Shown: piece by piece, positions 18,201 to 26,028 of the stretch
How positions within the stretch are numbered: the first letter of the stretch is position 1
How the letters are laid out: every line of letters begins with the position of its first letter
Assembly: GCA_963728495.1 (NCBI GenBank)
Contig: CAVSKI010000007.1
Location: 186,001-250,000, forward strand
Reading direction: 5' to 3'
DNA: 64,000 bases
DNA from: JACVRW01 sp963728495
GTDB lineage: Bacteria; Actinomycetota; Thermoleophilia; Solirubrobacterales; Thermoleophilaceae
Notes under the pieces: generated by a model
What the model was told of the DNA's origin: nothing
Seen by the model: the letters and a program-made list of their open reading frames with translations, nothing else
The model's database searches: none
Translations under genes and position numbers: made by a program

Positions 18201-18743
18201 CGGGCGCACGAGCTGGCCGAGCAGGTGGGCTGGTCGGAGGTCGCCTTTCAGGCCCTCTTCGGGCTGGCCACGGCCTTGCGCGACTCGGGCGATCTCGTGG
18301 GCGCCACCGTGGCGCTCGACCGCGCCCTGGACGTGTGCGAGCGCGCCGGGCTGGTGGCGCAATCGATTCAGGCCACCGCCGCGCGCGCGGTGATCCTTGC
18401 CCTGTCCCACCGCCGTGAGGCCGCGGCCGAGGCCGCGCAGGAGGCGGCGTCAGCAGCCGAGCGCGTGCACTACCCGCTCGGCCGCGCGGCCGCGCTGGAG
18501 GCGCAGGGAGTATCCGCGGACGACCCTCATCGCGGCGCCGAGATGCTCGGCCAGGCGGCGGAGGACTGGGCGGGCCTCGACCGGCCACTGGAGGCCGCGC
18601 GGTCGCGCCTGCTGGCCGGTCAGCGGCTGGTGGGAGTCGATCCCGAGCGGGGACGCGAGCTGCTCGAGGACGCGGCGCGGGAGATCGAGAGCCTGGGCGT
18701 GCCGCACCTGTCAGAGCGCGCGCGGTCGCTGGCCCGCGACTGA
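15231..18743 (+). CDS. Zinc-ribbon / class III adenylate cyclase / ATPase / TPR signalling protein
   Basis: 1170 aa cytosolic protein. Domains: a double zinc ribbon (Cys3, 6, 17, 20 and 28, 31, 42, 45); a class III cyclase domain at about 65-240 with metal-binding Asp72 (FADLSGY) and Asp117 (VDKYIGD) and a Lys113 typical of ATP-using enzymes; a STAND/AAA-type ATPase with Walker A GEAGVGKS near 290 and Walker B-like VFAFEDIHWAD near 425; and a long TPR-like C-terminus from about 680 to 1150. The catalytic residues look intact, so cAMP production is likely. The cyclase is probably gated by ligand or protein binding to the TPR part. A perfect CRP-type site lies upstream. Confidence 0.88.
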   Translation: MSCAACGTENPAGARFCMSCGARLDRRCEGCGTPAPPEAHFCMNCGRELGAGTAPPRERLPEERRQVTVLFADLSGYTAVAERMDPEAVKGLVNRALMRLGREVERHGGTVDKYIGDNVMAIFGAPVAHEDDAERAVRAGLAMQEAMDEINEGAPDGVYFNLRVGVNTGEVLAGAVGEAYTVVGDTVNVAARLQSAARPDSVTVGERTMSATSGAVAYESLDPLTLKGKAEPVPAWEAQGVTDQLPVGRAPASREAKLVGRGDELAALEALFDRVKDERAPHLVTVLGEAGVGKSRVLRELESTLAARPDAPAFFTGRCPPYGSGIVFWALGEVIRAGCEIVDTDSAEQAWDKLLAHTRGLMDDEHASLGEEGMRKTALLGRLIGLEVPAELVPEGEDPARLRQWFFAALRFGIEAWARQKPLVFAFEDIHWADEGMLEAIEHLAQWVRAPLLLVCLAREDLLDSRPDWGDRNGATTRLFLEPLSPDETQELVATLLPEGEPVPPAVVERSGGNPLFAEEMACRIAERGGVHGAEMPDTVQGVLAARLDALEPFERRLVQQAAVVGRTFWKGSLVPLAEAEGQNLDRTLLSLQDKHILAPRGEGGPAGERQLAFKHVLVRDVAYGMLPKAVRSRKHYEVGNFLAERAGDRSDEVVALLAEHYGRAAALGSEGGLPIDELAPIRDRAVRSLEEAGDSASLLYSNREAASHYRHAREICVGGDPGVRARIGQKLGDVLLCLGRVDEAIAVWLESLEWYRGEEQLEPVADLHRRIGEGFTHAGDRKTATEHYQKGINLLKDGPPRIELVRLYEEAAWLYLNTGDNMLAIYASEKALRLAERLGETRAASRAHGIFGRVFGRIGDTAKARENLERAVELARGSDPGESIVALSALGRHLEVSEADVAGARAAYEEALALAERLGILPAQVELHASLAQLAVYSADWETVERSTEASAELAEREGLVGKMSVPFALRGLLRWREGDLGEASVLFHRAHELAEQVGWSEVAFQALFGLATALRDSGDLVGATVALDRALDVCERAGLVAQSIQATAARAVILALSHRREAAAEAAQEAASAAERVHYPLGRAAALEAQGVSADDPHRGAEMLGQAAEDWAGLDRPLEAARSRLLAGQRLVGVDPERGRELLEDAAREIESLGVPHLSERARSLARD

Positions 18744-18759
18744 TCCACGCGGCGAGCGG

Positions 18760-20026
18760 TCAGGGTGCCTTGTCGCCGCCGACGATCACGATCACCGTCG
18801 CATCGCCCGCCAGCTCCCGGCTGTCCGCGGTCGCGGCCTCGCGCTGGCTGATATCGAGCCTGCGGCTCACCGCCGCGGCCTCCCGCTCGTGGCCGGGGGT
18901 GTACTGGATCACGGACTCGGCGAGCCCCTGGTTGAGGAAGTTCGCGACGGTTCCCGGCTTGAAGCCGGCCGCGGTGACCTGATCGGCCAGCGTGGTCGCG
19001 AGCCCGGGAACCGTGGTGCCGTTGAGCACCGCGACCGTCACGTTGGCGGGCCTGACAGCCCCGCCGTTCCGCTCCCCGTTGCCGCCGTTCTGCGCTCCTT
19101 GCTCATCCGCCCCGCTCTGCGCGTCGTCGTTGCTCGCGGCGCCGGAGCTCTCGCCGGCCGGGGGGGAGTCCTCGGAGCCGCCGGCGAGCTGGCTGATGCC
19201 AAAGATCGCGCCCCCTCCGACGATGAGCACGCCGACCACTGCCAGCACGGAATAGAGCGGGTTGGCCAGCACACTCTGGTACCAGGCCTGCCGGCGCGGA
19301 GGCGGGATGACCGTCGTGGGCTGGGCGCCGGGCCGAGCCGGGCCGCCTGAACGCCCCGTGATCGGGGGTGGCGCGGCGGCGGGTCTCGTGGCCGAAGGCT
19401 TTGCCGCGGGCGGCTTTGGCACGGGAGGCGTGGGGGCGGCAGGAGAGGTGGTCGCGGCGGGGGTGCGGGCGGGTGGCCGCGGCGGGCTTCGCCTCCGAGG
19501 GCTTCGGCTCCGGGCCGTCCGGAGCCGGGGGCTTCTGGGGAGGTGCCTCCGGCGCGGAGGCGTTCGCGGCGTCGGCATTCTCACCCGGGGCATCGGGCTT
19601 CGCGGGCGCCGCCGTTGCCGCGCCGGCAGCTGCGGGCACGGGGACCGCACCGCCGGGCTTGGACGCGGCGGCGGCCGGGACCGGTTGGCCGGGTCGGGCG
19701 GCGGGCGTGGCGGGGACCGGCTTTGCCTGCGTTGCCGGCCGGGCGCCGGCGGCGGCAGGAACGGCGGGCGCTCCGGGGACCGCGGGCGCGCCTGGAACAG
19801 CGGGCGCGCCGGTGCGGGGCTGGACCGGGGCTGGCGCCGGCTGCGCCCCCACGCGGCCGGGCACGGCGGGCGCCTGCCCCTCCGCGCGCTCGGGGGCTCT
19901 TCCGGCCCACTCGCGCAGGCGCTTGACGTCCCGAGCCTGGGAGAAGTAGAGAGCTGACAGCACCGCCAGTCCCACGACGGAGGCCAGTCCGGCGTAGGCG
20001 CCGATTTCCTGGACGATCTCGGGCAA
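18760..20026 (-). CDS. LytR C-terminal-domain membrane protein, interrupted by an apparent frameshift
   Basis: Two overlapping frames make one protein. The first (start 20026, MPEIVQEIGAYAGLASVVGL) gives an N-terminal membrane helix, an ARDVKRLREWAGRAPER segment and a Pro/Ala-rich linker. The second (ending 18760) continues the linker, a second membrane helix (YSVLAVVGVLIVGGGAIFG) and a LytR_C domain (VTVAVLNGTTVPGLATTLAD). Moving between frames requires skipping one base near 19470-19478, inside a GC-rich run (GCGGGCGGGTGG on the plus strand). It may be a sequencing indel or a real mutation. The family is associated with cell-wall polymer ligation, but the domain alone is non-catalytic. Confidence 0.68.
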
Positions 20027-20070
20027 GGTCCGAACTGTAGAACGCGCGGCGGCCCTAAGCGCGCTGGACC

Positions 20071-21945
20071 CTAGGCCGGTTCGCGAGACCCGGCCAGAGC
20101 CCGCTCGGTGGAGAGCTCAGCCACGGCGCTCGCAAGGGCGGCAGCATCGCCCGTGTACACGAGCTCCTCGATGCGGGCGAAGGCGCTCTCCACCCAGTCC
20201 GGCTGCAGCGGTGGCTGCACGGCACAGACGATTCTCTCGGCCGGCGTGGGCTGAGGACGCTCCCCCGGATTGAAGAGCTCCTCGTGGATCTTCTCGCCCG
20301 GCCGCCGGCCGATGGTCTCGATGGCGATGTCCACATCGGGCTCGAGGCCGGCCAGCCGGATCATGTTCGCGGCCAGCTCGACGATCTTCACCGGGTCGCC
20401 CATCTCCAGGACGAACACCTCGCCGCGAAGCGCCAGCTCGCCGGAGCGGATGATGAGCTGCACGGCTTCGGGGATCGTCATGAAGTAGCGGGTCATCTTG
20501 GAGTCGGTCACGGTGACCGGGCCGCCCTGGGCGATCTGGCGCCGGAAGATCGGCACCACCGAGCCCGAGGAACCCAGCACGTTGCCGAAGCGCACCGACG
20601 CGTAGCGCGTCTCCTTCCAGCGATTCTGGGCCGCCTCGACCGCCCATTCGGCCAAGGCCTTGGAGGCGCCCATGACCGTCGCCGGGCTTACCGCCTTGTC
20701 GGTCGACACCAGCACGAAGCGCTCGACGCCGGCCTCTCCGGCCGCCGCCGCGACTATCCGCGTGGCCACGGCGTTGTTGCGCACCGCCTCGACCGGGTTC
20801 TCCTCCATCAGCGGCACGTGCTTGTAGGCCGCGGCGTGGAACACGACCGACGGCCGGTGCTCGGCGAAGATCTCGCGCATGCGGGTGGCGTCCTTGCAGT
20901 CCGCCAGCACCGCTGCCGCGCGCCCGAAGTGTCGCTCCTCCTCGAGCTCGCGGCGTATCTCGAAGAGCGCGTTCTCGGAGTGCTCGATCAGCACGAGGCG
21001 CTTGGGCGAAACGCGGGCGATCTGGCGGCTGAGCTCCGCCCCGATCGAACCGCCGGCGCCCGTCACCAGCACCACCCGCCCGGACAGGTAGGCGCCCACA
21101 CGGTCGATCTCCACCCGCACCGGCTCGCGGCCGAGCACGTCCTCAACGCGCACCTCCCGCAGCTGACGCATGAGGTTGAGGCCACCGGAGAGCAGCTCGA
21201 AGGTGGTGGGAAGCGTGCGCACGGGAATGGCGCGATCGCGGCAGGCGGTAACGACCTTCTGGCGCACGATGCCCGGCGCCGAGGGAATGGCGATGATCAC
21301 CTCGTCGGGCTGCACGCCGTCCAGCACCCTGGCGAGGTCGTTCGTGGTCCCCAGGACCTTGTGGCCGGCCACGCGCATGCCCTGCTTGCGCGGATCGTCG
21401 TCGACAAAGCCCACCGCCGCGCTGTGCAGGGCGGGGTTGCGGCGCAGCTCGAACGCCACCTGCTGACCGCCGTTGCCGGCGCCCACGATCAATACCTCGT
21501 TGGACGCGCGCTCGAGGAACGGCCCGCGTGCCGGGCGCTCGACCAGCGCGCGCACCGCGAAGCGCGCACCGCTCACAAAGACCAGGGAGAGCAGGAAGTC
21601 CAGCGCGATCACGCTTCGCGGAGGGCTGACCCGCCCGATCGAGAAGAGGAAGAGCACCGCGATCAGACCAACCGTGGACACCACCACGGCCTTGAGGATC
21701 GCCTCGAAGTCCTTCTGGTCGACGAAGCGCCAGAGCTTGGAGTAGAGGCCGAACATCGCGAAGATCGCGATCTTCATCGCGACGGTCACGGCGATCGTGT
21801 CGGCCAGCAGGTTGTCGTAACGGTGGGGGATCCCCTCGTCGAAGCGCAGCACGTAGGCCAGGTAGTAGGCCGCGGCCAGCAGGCAGGCGTCGACGCCGAC
21901 CTGACCCAGGCGGCGTGCGTTCACGGAGGAGAGCAGCTTTCTCAT
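20071..21945 (-). CDS. Membrane-bound nucleotide-sugar 4,6-dehydratase (CapD/WbpM/PglF type)
   Basis: 624 aa. Four N-terminal membrane helices (about 14-130), a first Rossmann-like domain (VLIVGAGNGG near 151), then an SDR dehydratase domain with TGAGGSIG near 295. FHAAAYKHVPLMEENP and VSTDKAVSPATVMGASK mark the dehydratase active region of the UDP-HexNAc 4,6-dehydratase group. It would make an NDP-4-keto-6-deoxy-hexose (probably HexNAc). The start overlaps the DUF354 stop as ATGA. With the upstream aminotransferase it forms an amino-sugar pathway. Confidence 0.88.
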   Translation of the reverse strand: MRKLLSSVNARRLGQVGVDACLLAAAYYLAYVLRFDEGIPHRYDNLLADTIAVTVAMKIAIFAMFGLYSKLWRFVDQKDFEAILKAVVVSTVGLIAVLFLFSIGRVSPPRSVIALDFLLSLVFVSGARFAVRALVERPARGPFLERASNEVLIVGAGNGGQQVAFELRRNPALHSAAVGFVDDDPRKQGMRVAGHKVLGTTNDLARVLDGVQPDEVIIAIPSAPGIVRQKVVTACRDRAIPVRTLPTTFELLSGGLNLMRQLREVRVEDVLGREPVRVEIDRVGAYLSGRVVLVTGAGGSIGAELSRQIARVSPKRLVLIEHSENALFEIRRELEEERHFGRAAAVLADCKDATRMREIFAEHRPSVVFHAAAYKHVPLMEENPVEAVRNNAVATRIVAAAAGEAGVERFVLVSTDKAVSPATVMGASKALAEWAVEAAQNRWKETRYASVRFGNVLGSSGSVVPIFRRQIAQGGPVTVTDSKMTRYFMTIPEAVQLIIRSGELALRGEVFVLEMGDPVKIVELAANMIRLAGLEPDVDIAIETIGRRPGEKIHEELFNPGERPQPTPAERIVCAVQPPLQPDWVESAFARIEELVYTGDAAALASAVAELSTERALAGSREPA

Positions 21946-22943
21946 CGTTCGGAGGCCGACAGCAGCAGTGTGACGAGTTCGCGCGGATCGCGGCGGACGC
22001 GCAACTCGCTTTTCTCGGACCGCCGCTGCACGTCTATCTGCCCGGGATCGTCGAGCTTACGCAGCCGCCCCTCGCGGAGCAGCGCCTCGTCGACGGCGCC
22101 GAGCCGGCCCTCGAAGGTCGTGTACACGGGCGTCCCGAGGGCGACGGCCTCGCGGTTCATGGTACCGCCCGCCGACACGACGAGATCAGCCAGAGCCACC
22201 AGGCTCTGAGCGTCAACCACCTGCCGAGGCACGACGAAATCGCCCAGGCGGGAGATCTCCTCACGCTGTGCCTCGGTGCGCGGCAACACCACAGTCTGGG
22301 CACCGGTACGCGCGAGGCGCTCGAGGATGCGGGGGAACAGGGGGTTCTCGAAGCGGTGATAGAGCGAGACCTCGGGCGGCGTGCGGACGATCACCAGCGG
22401 GCGGGCGGAGTCCAGCCCGAGATCCCCCGGGACCGCTGCGTCGGGCTCGAAGTCGGACAGGTAGTACTCCTCCTTGAGGCCGGCGTAGGCGCGGATCTTG
22501 CCCTTGGCACCGTAGGGATAGAGGCGCTCGGGCGGGATCGCCTCCGGTACCACCACCGAGCGGGCGAGCCGACAGTTGACCTGGTGCTGAACCTTGGCCC
22601 ACTCGTAGTCGAATGCGGTGGCGCTGGGGATGCGGAGCAGGGCGGCGGCCACGCTTACGTCGTTGGAGCCGTGTCCCATCGCCATGTCGAAGCCGCGCCC
22701 GCGCGCCCAGCGAACGAGAGCCAGGCTGCGCGACACCAGGCCCACCCCCTTGGAGCCCAGCCGGCCGCCCCGGTGCCGGCCGATCGCGGTGTGCGGGATC
22801 GCGAAGCGCGCGCACAACTCAAGCGTTTGCGCGAAGTCGCGCGCCGTCACCTCGACCTCGTGCCCGTCGGCGCGCATGGCGGCGATCAGCGGCCGCATGA
22901 CGAGCACGTGGGGGCTGTTTGTCAGGTCGATCCAGATGCGCAC
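21942..22943 (-). CDS. DUF354 family protein (GT-B/epimerase-like fold)
   Basis: 333 aa soluble protein of DUF354, related in fold to UDP-GlcNAc 2-epimerases and MurG-like GT-B transferases. It starts MRIWIDLTNSPHVLVMRPLI and has a late SAGGTMNREAVALGTPVYT glycine-rich donor-site-like segment. The GTG start has a GGAGG ribosome-binding site. It overlaps the aminotransferase by 22 bp upstream and the dehydratase by ATGA downstream. Activity has not been established for the family; a transferase or epimerase role in amino-sugar use is inferred. Confidence 0.8.
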   Translation of the reverse strand: MRIWIDLTNSPHVLVMRPLIAAMRADGHEVEVTARDFAQTLELCARFAIPHTAIGRHRGGRLGSKGVGLVSRSLALVRWARGRGFDMAMGHGSNDVSVAAALLRIPSATAFDYEWAKVQHQVNCRLARSVVVPEAIPPERLYPYGAKGKIRAYAGLKEEYYLSDFEPDAAVPGDLGLDSARPLVIVRTPPEVSLYHRFENPLFPRILERLARTGAQTVVLPRTEAQREEISRLGDFVVPRQVVDAQSLVALADLVVSAGGTMNREAVALGTPVYTTFEGRLGAVDEALLREGRLRKLDDPGQIDVQRRSEKSELRVRRDPRELVTLLLSASER

Positions 22944-23965
22944 GCCGCCACTACCTCCGCCACCTGTTCATCGGTGAGGTCCTTGCCCATGGGCAGCGCA
23001 TGGTTGGTGCGCGCGGCCTCCTCGGTCACCGGCAGGTTCGCGTCGGACCCGATGGCGGGCTGGCGGTGCGCCGGCACGCGGTAATAGCCGCGCCCCAGCG
23101 GCAGCTCGCGCTCGGAGCGGGCGACATAGAGGTGGTAGATGTGGCGAGCTCCGTGGGCGTCGCCGGGCAGGGCTGCGTGCTCTCCCAGGCCCAGGCGCTC
23201 ATAGGCGGACGCGACAGCGCGGCGGCTGTCGTTCCAGCCGTCGAGCTCGGGCAGCAACACCCGTAGCGCCGCCGCCTGCATCGCGTCGAGGCGCGAGTTG
23301 TAGCCCACCTCGACGAACGTGTTCTTGTCCCGCGAGCCGTGGAAGCGCAGTACCCGAGCCAACTCGGCCACCTCGTCGGAGTTGGTGGTGATCGCGCCGC
23401 CGTCGCCCAGGCAGGGCAGGTTCTTGGAGGGAAAGAAGGAGAAGGTTGCGGCGTCGCCGAGCGCCCCCGCCTTGACGCCGTCGAGATCCGCGCCGGCGGC
23501 CTGGGCGGCGTCCTCGAGCACGGGCACGCCGAACTCGCGAAGCTCCGGCACCGGCGCGACATTGCCGAAGAGGTGCACGGGCACGATCGCCTTGGTACGC
23601 GGGGTCAGCACCGCCTTGACCGTCTCCGGGGTCACGCAGAACGTGTCGAGATCGATGTCGCAGAAGACCGGGGTGGCACCCGCGACGATCGTGGCCTCGG
23701 CCGTCGCGTAGAACGTGAACGAGGGCATCACGACCTCGTCGCCCGGGCCGACCCCCAGAGCGCGCAGGGCGATCGTCAGCGCGTCGGTGCCGTTGGCCAC
23801 GCCGATGCAGTGCCCGACGCCCAGATAGTCGGCGAACTCGCGCTCGAAGGCCTCTACCTCCGGCCCGAGGATGTAGCCGCCAGAGCGCGCAACGCGCTCG
23901 ATGGCCTCCGCGAGGCGGTCGTGATAGGGCTCGAGACTGCTGGCGAAAAGTGGGACCTGGGCCAT
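22922..23965 (-). CDS. DegT/DnrJ/EryC1/StrS sugar aminotransferase
   Basis: PLP-dependent nucleotide-sugar aminotransferase, 347 aa. The PLP lysine is Lys181 in FFPSKNLPCLGDGG. PSFTFYATAEA (about 81), LEDAAQAAGA (about 150) and YNSRLDAMQAA are family motifs. It would aminate the 4-keto sugar produced by the dehydratase encoded two genes downstream, giving an NDP-4-amino-4,6-dideoxy sugar. The ATG lies in a 27-bp divergent gap with the DedA gene. Confidence 0.88.
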   Translation of the reverse strand: MAQVPLFASSLEPYHDRLAEAIERVARSGGYILGPEVEAFEREFADYLGVGHCIGVANGTDALTIALRALGVGPGDEVVMPSFTFYATAEATIVAGATPVFCDIDLDTFCVTPETVKAVLTPRTKAIVPVHLFGNVAPVPELREFGVPVLEDAAQAAGADLDGVKAGALGDAATFSFFPSKNLPCLGDGGAITTNSDEVAELARVLRFHGSRDKNTFVEVGYNSRLDAMQAAALRVLLPELDGWNDSRRAVASAYERLGLGEHAALPGDAHGARHIYHLYVARSERELPLGRGYYRVPAHRQPAIGSDANLPVTEEAARTNHALPMGKDLTDEQVAEVVAACASGST

Positions 23966-23975
23966 GGAAGGTCGC

Positions 23976-23982
23976 TACCCTA
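23976..23982. promoter_or_regulatory. Symmetric TANNNTA box in the divergent aminotransferase/DedA gap
   Basis: TACCCTA reads as a TANNNT -10 box on both strands. It lies exactly 10 bp from the DedA ATG (23993) and 10 bp from the aminotransferase ATG (23965). It is a candidate bidirectional promoter with almost no 5' leader; there is no room for a conventional ribosome-binding site on either side. Confidence 0.42.
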
Positions 23983-23992
23983 CTTCGCTTCG

Positions 23993-24655
23993 ATGCTCGT
24001 CCTTGCCTCGATCACGGATCCCATTGTCGAGGTGGCCGTGGACGTGGTGGATGCGATGGGTCTGCCCGGGGTGTTCCTCCTAATGCTCCTGGAAAGCGCC
24101 TGCATCCCCGTGCCCAGCGAAGCCACCATGCTGTTCGCCGGCTTCAATGTGTCGCGCGGTGAATACAGCCTCGTGGCCGCCACCCTGGTCGGCTCCTTCG
24201 CGAATCTGGTGGGTTCGTGGGTGGCCTACTGGATCGGTTACGCCGGCCGGGTCGACATCCTCGAGAAACACGGCAAGAAACTGCACATCAAGCCGTCGCA
24301 TCTGCGCTGGGCCGACCGCTGGTTCGAACGCCACGGCGACGCCACGGTGTTCTTCACGCGCATGCTGCCGATCATCCGCACGTTCATCTCGCTGCCGGCG
24401 GGCGTGGCTCGGATGCCCTTCCTGCGCTTCAGCGTCCTCTCCTTCCTCGGTTGCCTGCCCTGGGTGTTCATGCTCACTCTGATCGGCAAGCAGGCGGGCG
24501 ACAACTGGGAGAGCTGGAAGGACAGCCTCCACTACGTCGACTACGCCGTGGCGGCGATCATCGTGGTGGGCGTGGTCTACCTGGTGGTCCGCGCGCGGCG
24601 GCGCAAGGGCGACGAGAGCTCGCCCGGCTCCGATCCGGCCACCGAATCGGCCTGA
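23993..24655 (+). CDS. DedA family membrane protein (candidate undecaprenyl-phosphate flippase)
   Basis: 220 aa, four to five hydrophobic segments including re-entrant-like stretches. Family motifs are ESACIPVPSEATMLFAG (about 34-50) and FFTRMLPIIRTFISLPAGVARM (about 120), whose arginines are conserved in DedA proteins. Some DedA members (UptA type) flip undecaprenyl phosphate back across the membrane. The stop codon overlaps the start of a UppP gene, so the pair probably recycles the carrier lipid for the adjacent glycan and peptidoglycan pathways. The start is ATG. Confidence 0.85.
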   Translation: MLVLASITDPIVEVAVDVVDAMGLPGVFLLMLLESACIPVPSEATMLFAGFNVSRGEYSLVAATLVGSFANLVGSWVAYWIGYAGRVDILEKHGKKLHIKPSHLRWADRWFERHGDATVFFTRMLPIIRTFISLPAGVARMPFLRFSVLSFLGCLPWVFMLTLIGKQAGDNWESWKDSLHYVDYAVAAIIVVGVVYLVVRARRRKGDESSPGSDPATESA

Positions 24656-25419
24656 CGCCACTCCCGCTTCGGCAAGCGCTGCTGCTGGGCCTGGTCCAGG
24701 GTCCCACCGAGCTGCTACCGGTCTCCAGCTCGGGCCACCTTGCGCTCGTGCCCCGCCTGGTCGGCTGGAAGTACGCCGAGCTCGCTCCGGACGTGCGCAA
24801 GACCTTCGAGGTCGCCCTGCACGCCGGCTCGGCGCCGGCGCTCTGCGTGGCGGTGTGGCGCCTCGGCATCGGTCCCATCCCCTACCTGGGACTGACCCTG
24901 CTGCCTCCCGCAATCATCGGAGGCGCCTTCGAGGGCGCGATCGAGCAGCGGCTGGGAGGCGTGAGCTCCGTCTGTGCCGGTCAGGTACTCGGCGGGGTGG
25001 CCCTGCTGTTCGCCGATCTGACTCCCGAGGGGCGCCGGTCAGCGGACGCTCGGGACCATCTCGCCGTGGGCCTCGCGCAGGCCGCCGCGCTCGCTCCCGG
25101 TGTGTCGCGCTTCGGCGCCGCCCTGACCGCAGCCCGGCTACGCGGGCTTTCGCGCGCGGCCGCGGTCGAGCTCTCGCTGCGAGCCGCGCTGCCCGTAACC
25201 GTGGCCGCCGGGGCCCTGAAGGGAGCAAGGATGGCGCAGGGCGACCTTCCGCGCGAGCTGCGGCCCGCTCTCGCCGCGGGAGCCGCCGCCGCGCTGCTCT
25301 CCGCCTTCGCCTCCCTGCCGCTGCTCCCCCGGCTCGAACGGCGCAGAGTCCTTCGTGCGCTGGCCTGTTACCGGATCGCGCTCGGCATGACCGCTCTGTG
25401 GCTGGGGCGCCGAAGTTGA
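24652..25419 (+). CDS. uppP: Undecaprenyl-diphosphatase (BacA/UppP family), probable CTG start
   Basis: Polytopic phosphatase (255 aa) that converts undecaprenyl diphosphate to the monophosphate at the outer membrane face. Motif 1 is QGPTELLPVSSSGH (Glu20, Ser25-27, His29 if CTG is residue 1) and motif 2 is PGVSRFGA near residue 145. Motif 2 usually ends in Ser-Gly, so Phe-Gly is a small deviation. No ATG, GTG or TTG lies close enough upstream of motif 1; the fitting codon is CTG at 24652, overlapping the DedA TGA as CTGA. The length is slightly short of the usual 270. Confidence 0.86.
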   Translation: MTPLPLRQALLLGLVQGPTELLPVSSSGHLALVPRLVGWKYAELAPDVRKTFEVALHAGSAPALCVAVWRLGIGPIPYLGLTLLPPAIIGGAFEGAIEQRLGGVSSVCAGQVLGGVALLFADLTPEGRRSADARDHLAVGLAQAAALAPGVSRFGAALTAARLRGLSRAAAVELSLRAALPVTVAAGALKGARMAQGDLPRELRPALAAGAAAALLSAFASLPLLPRLERRRVLRALACYRIALGMTALWLGRRS

Positions 25420-25430
25420 GGCAAGCGTCC

Positions 25431-25436
25431 TAGCAT
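25431..25436 (+). promoter_or_regulatory. Candidate -10 box (TAGCAT) for a leaderless transcript
   Basis: TAGCAT (TANNNT) ends 6 bp before the GTG at 25443, the spacing of a leaderless promoter, and no ribosome-binding site is present. No clear -35 box was found. Confidence 0.35.
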
Positions 25437-25442
25437 CGGCTC

Positions 25443-25991
25443 GTGGCCGTGCCCGGCGCAAGCCCCGTTCTGATCCTGACCGGCGCCCCGGGCGCCGGGA
25501 AGACCACCACGGCCCGAACGCTCTGCGCCCGGTTCGACCGCGCAGCGCATCTCCAGACCGATGTGTTCTTCGATTTCATCCAGTCCGGCTACGTCGAGCC
25601 GTGGAAGCCCGCGTCGCGCGAGCAGAACACGATGGTCATGGGGATCGTGGCCGACACGGCGGCCGCCTATGCGGCGGGCGGCTACCTCACGATCATCGAA
25701 GGAATCATCATTCCCGGCTGGTTCTTCGAGCCCTTGCGTGACTCTCTCCGCACCGCGGGCCATCCGGTTGCCTACGCCGTGCTCAGGGCACCGCTCGCCA
25801 TCTGCCTTTCCCGTGCCGCGGGCCGCGCGACGCAGGCGCTCGCCGATCCGCAAGTCGTCGAACGCCTTTGGCATGACTTTGCGGATCTCGGGCCGCTGGA
25901 GCGAAATGCCATCGACACCGAGACGAGAACCCCCGACGAGACCGCCGACGTGCTGGCCGAACGCCTTCGCAGCGGACTGCTCGGAAGCTGA
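25443..25991 (+). CDS. P-loop NTPase/kinase of the AAA_33-zeta-toxin/chloramphenicol-phosphotransferase-like group
   Basis: 182 aa single-domain P-loop protein. Walker A is TGAPGAGKTTTA (about 13-24), the DVFFDFIQSGYVEPW stretch resembles the substrate Asp region of small-molecule kinases, and a basic lid segment (CLSRAAGRATQ) follows. Similar proteins phosphorylate small molecules or sugars. No antitoxin-like partner is adjacent, so a toxin role is not supported. It is probably monocistronic, starting with GTG. The substrate is unknown. Confidence 0.72.
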   Translation: MAVPGASPVLILTGAPGAGKTTTARTLCARFDRAAHLQTDVFFDFIQSGYVEPWKPASREQNTMVMGIVADTAAAYAAGGYLTIIEGIIIPGWFFEPLRDSLRTAGHPVAYAVLRAPLAICLSRAAGRATQALADPQVVERLWHDFADLGPLERNAIDTETRTPDETADVLAERLRSGLLGS

Positions 25992-26028
25992 GCACGCACC
26001 CGCCGCCCACTGGGGTTGAATAGACCGA

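Noticed and set aside
25443..25991. Zeta-toxin of a toxin-antitoxin pair
   Set aside because: No small antitoxin gene lies upstream or downstream, and the protein lacks recognisable zeta-specific residues beyond the P-loop.
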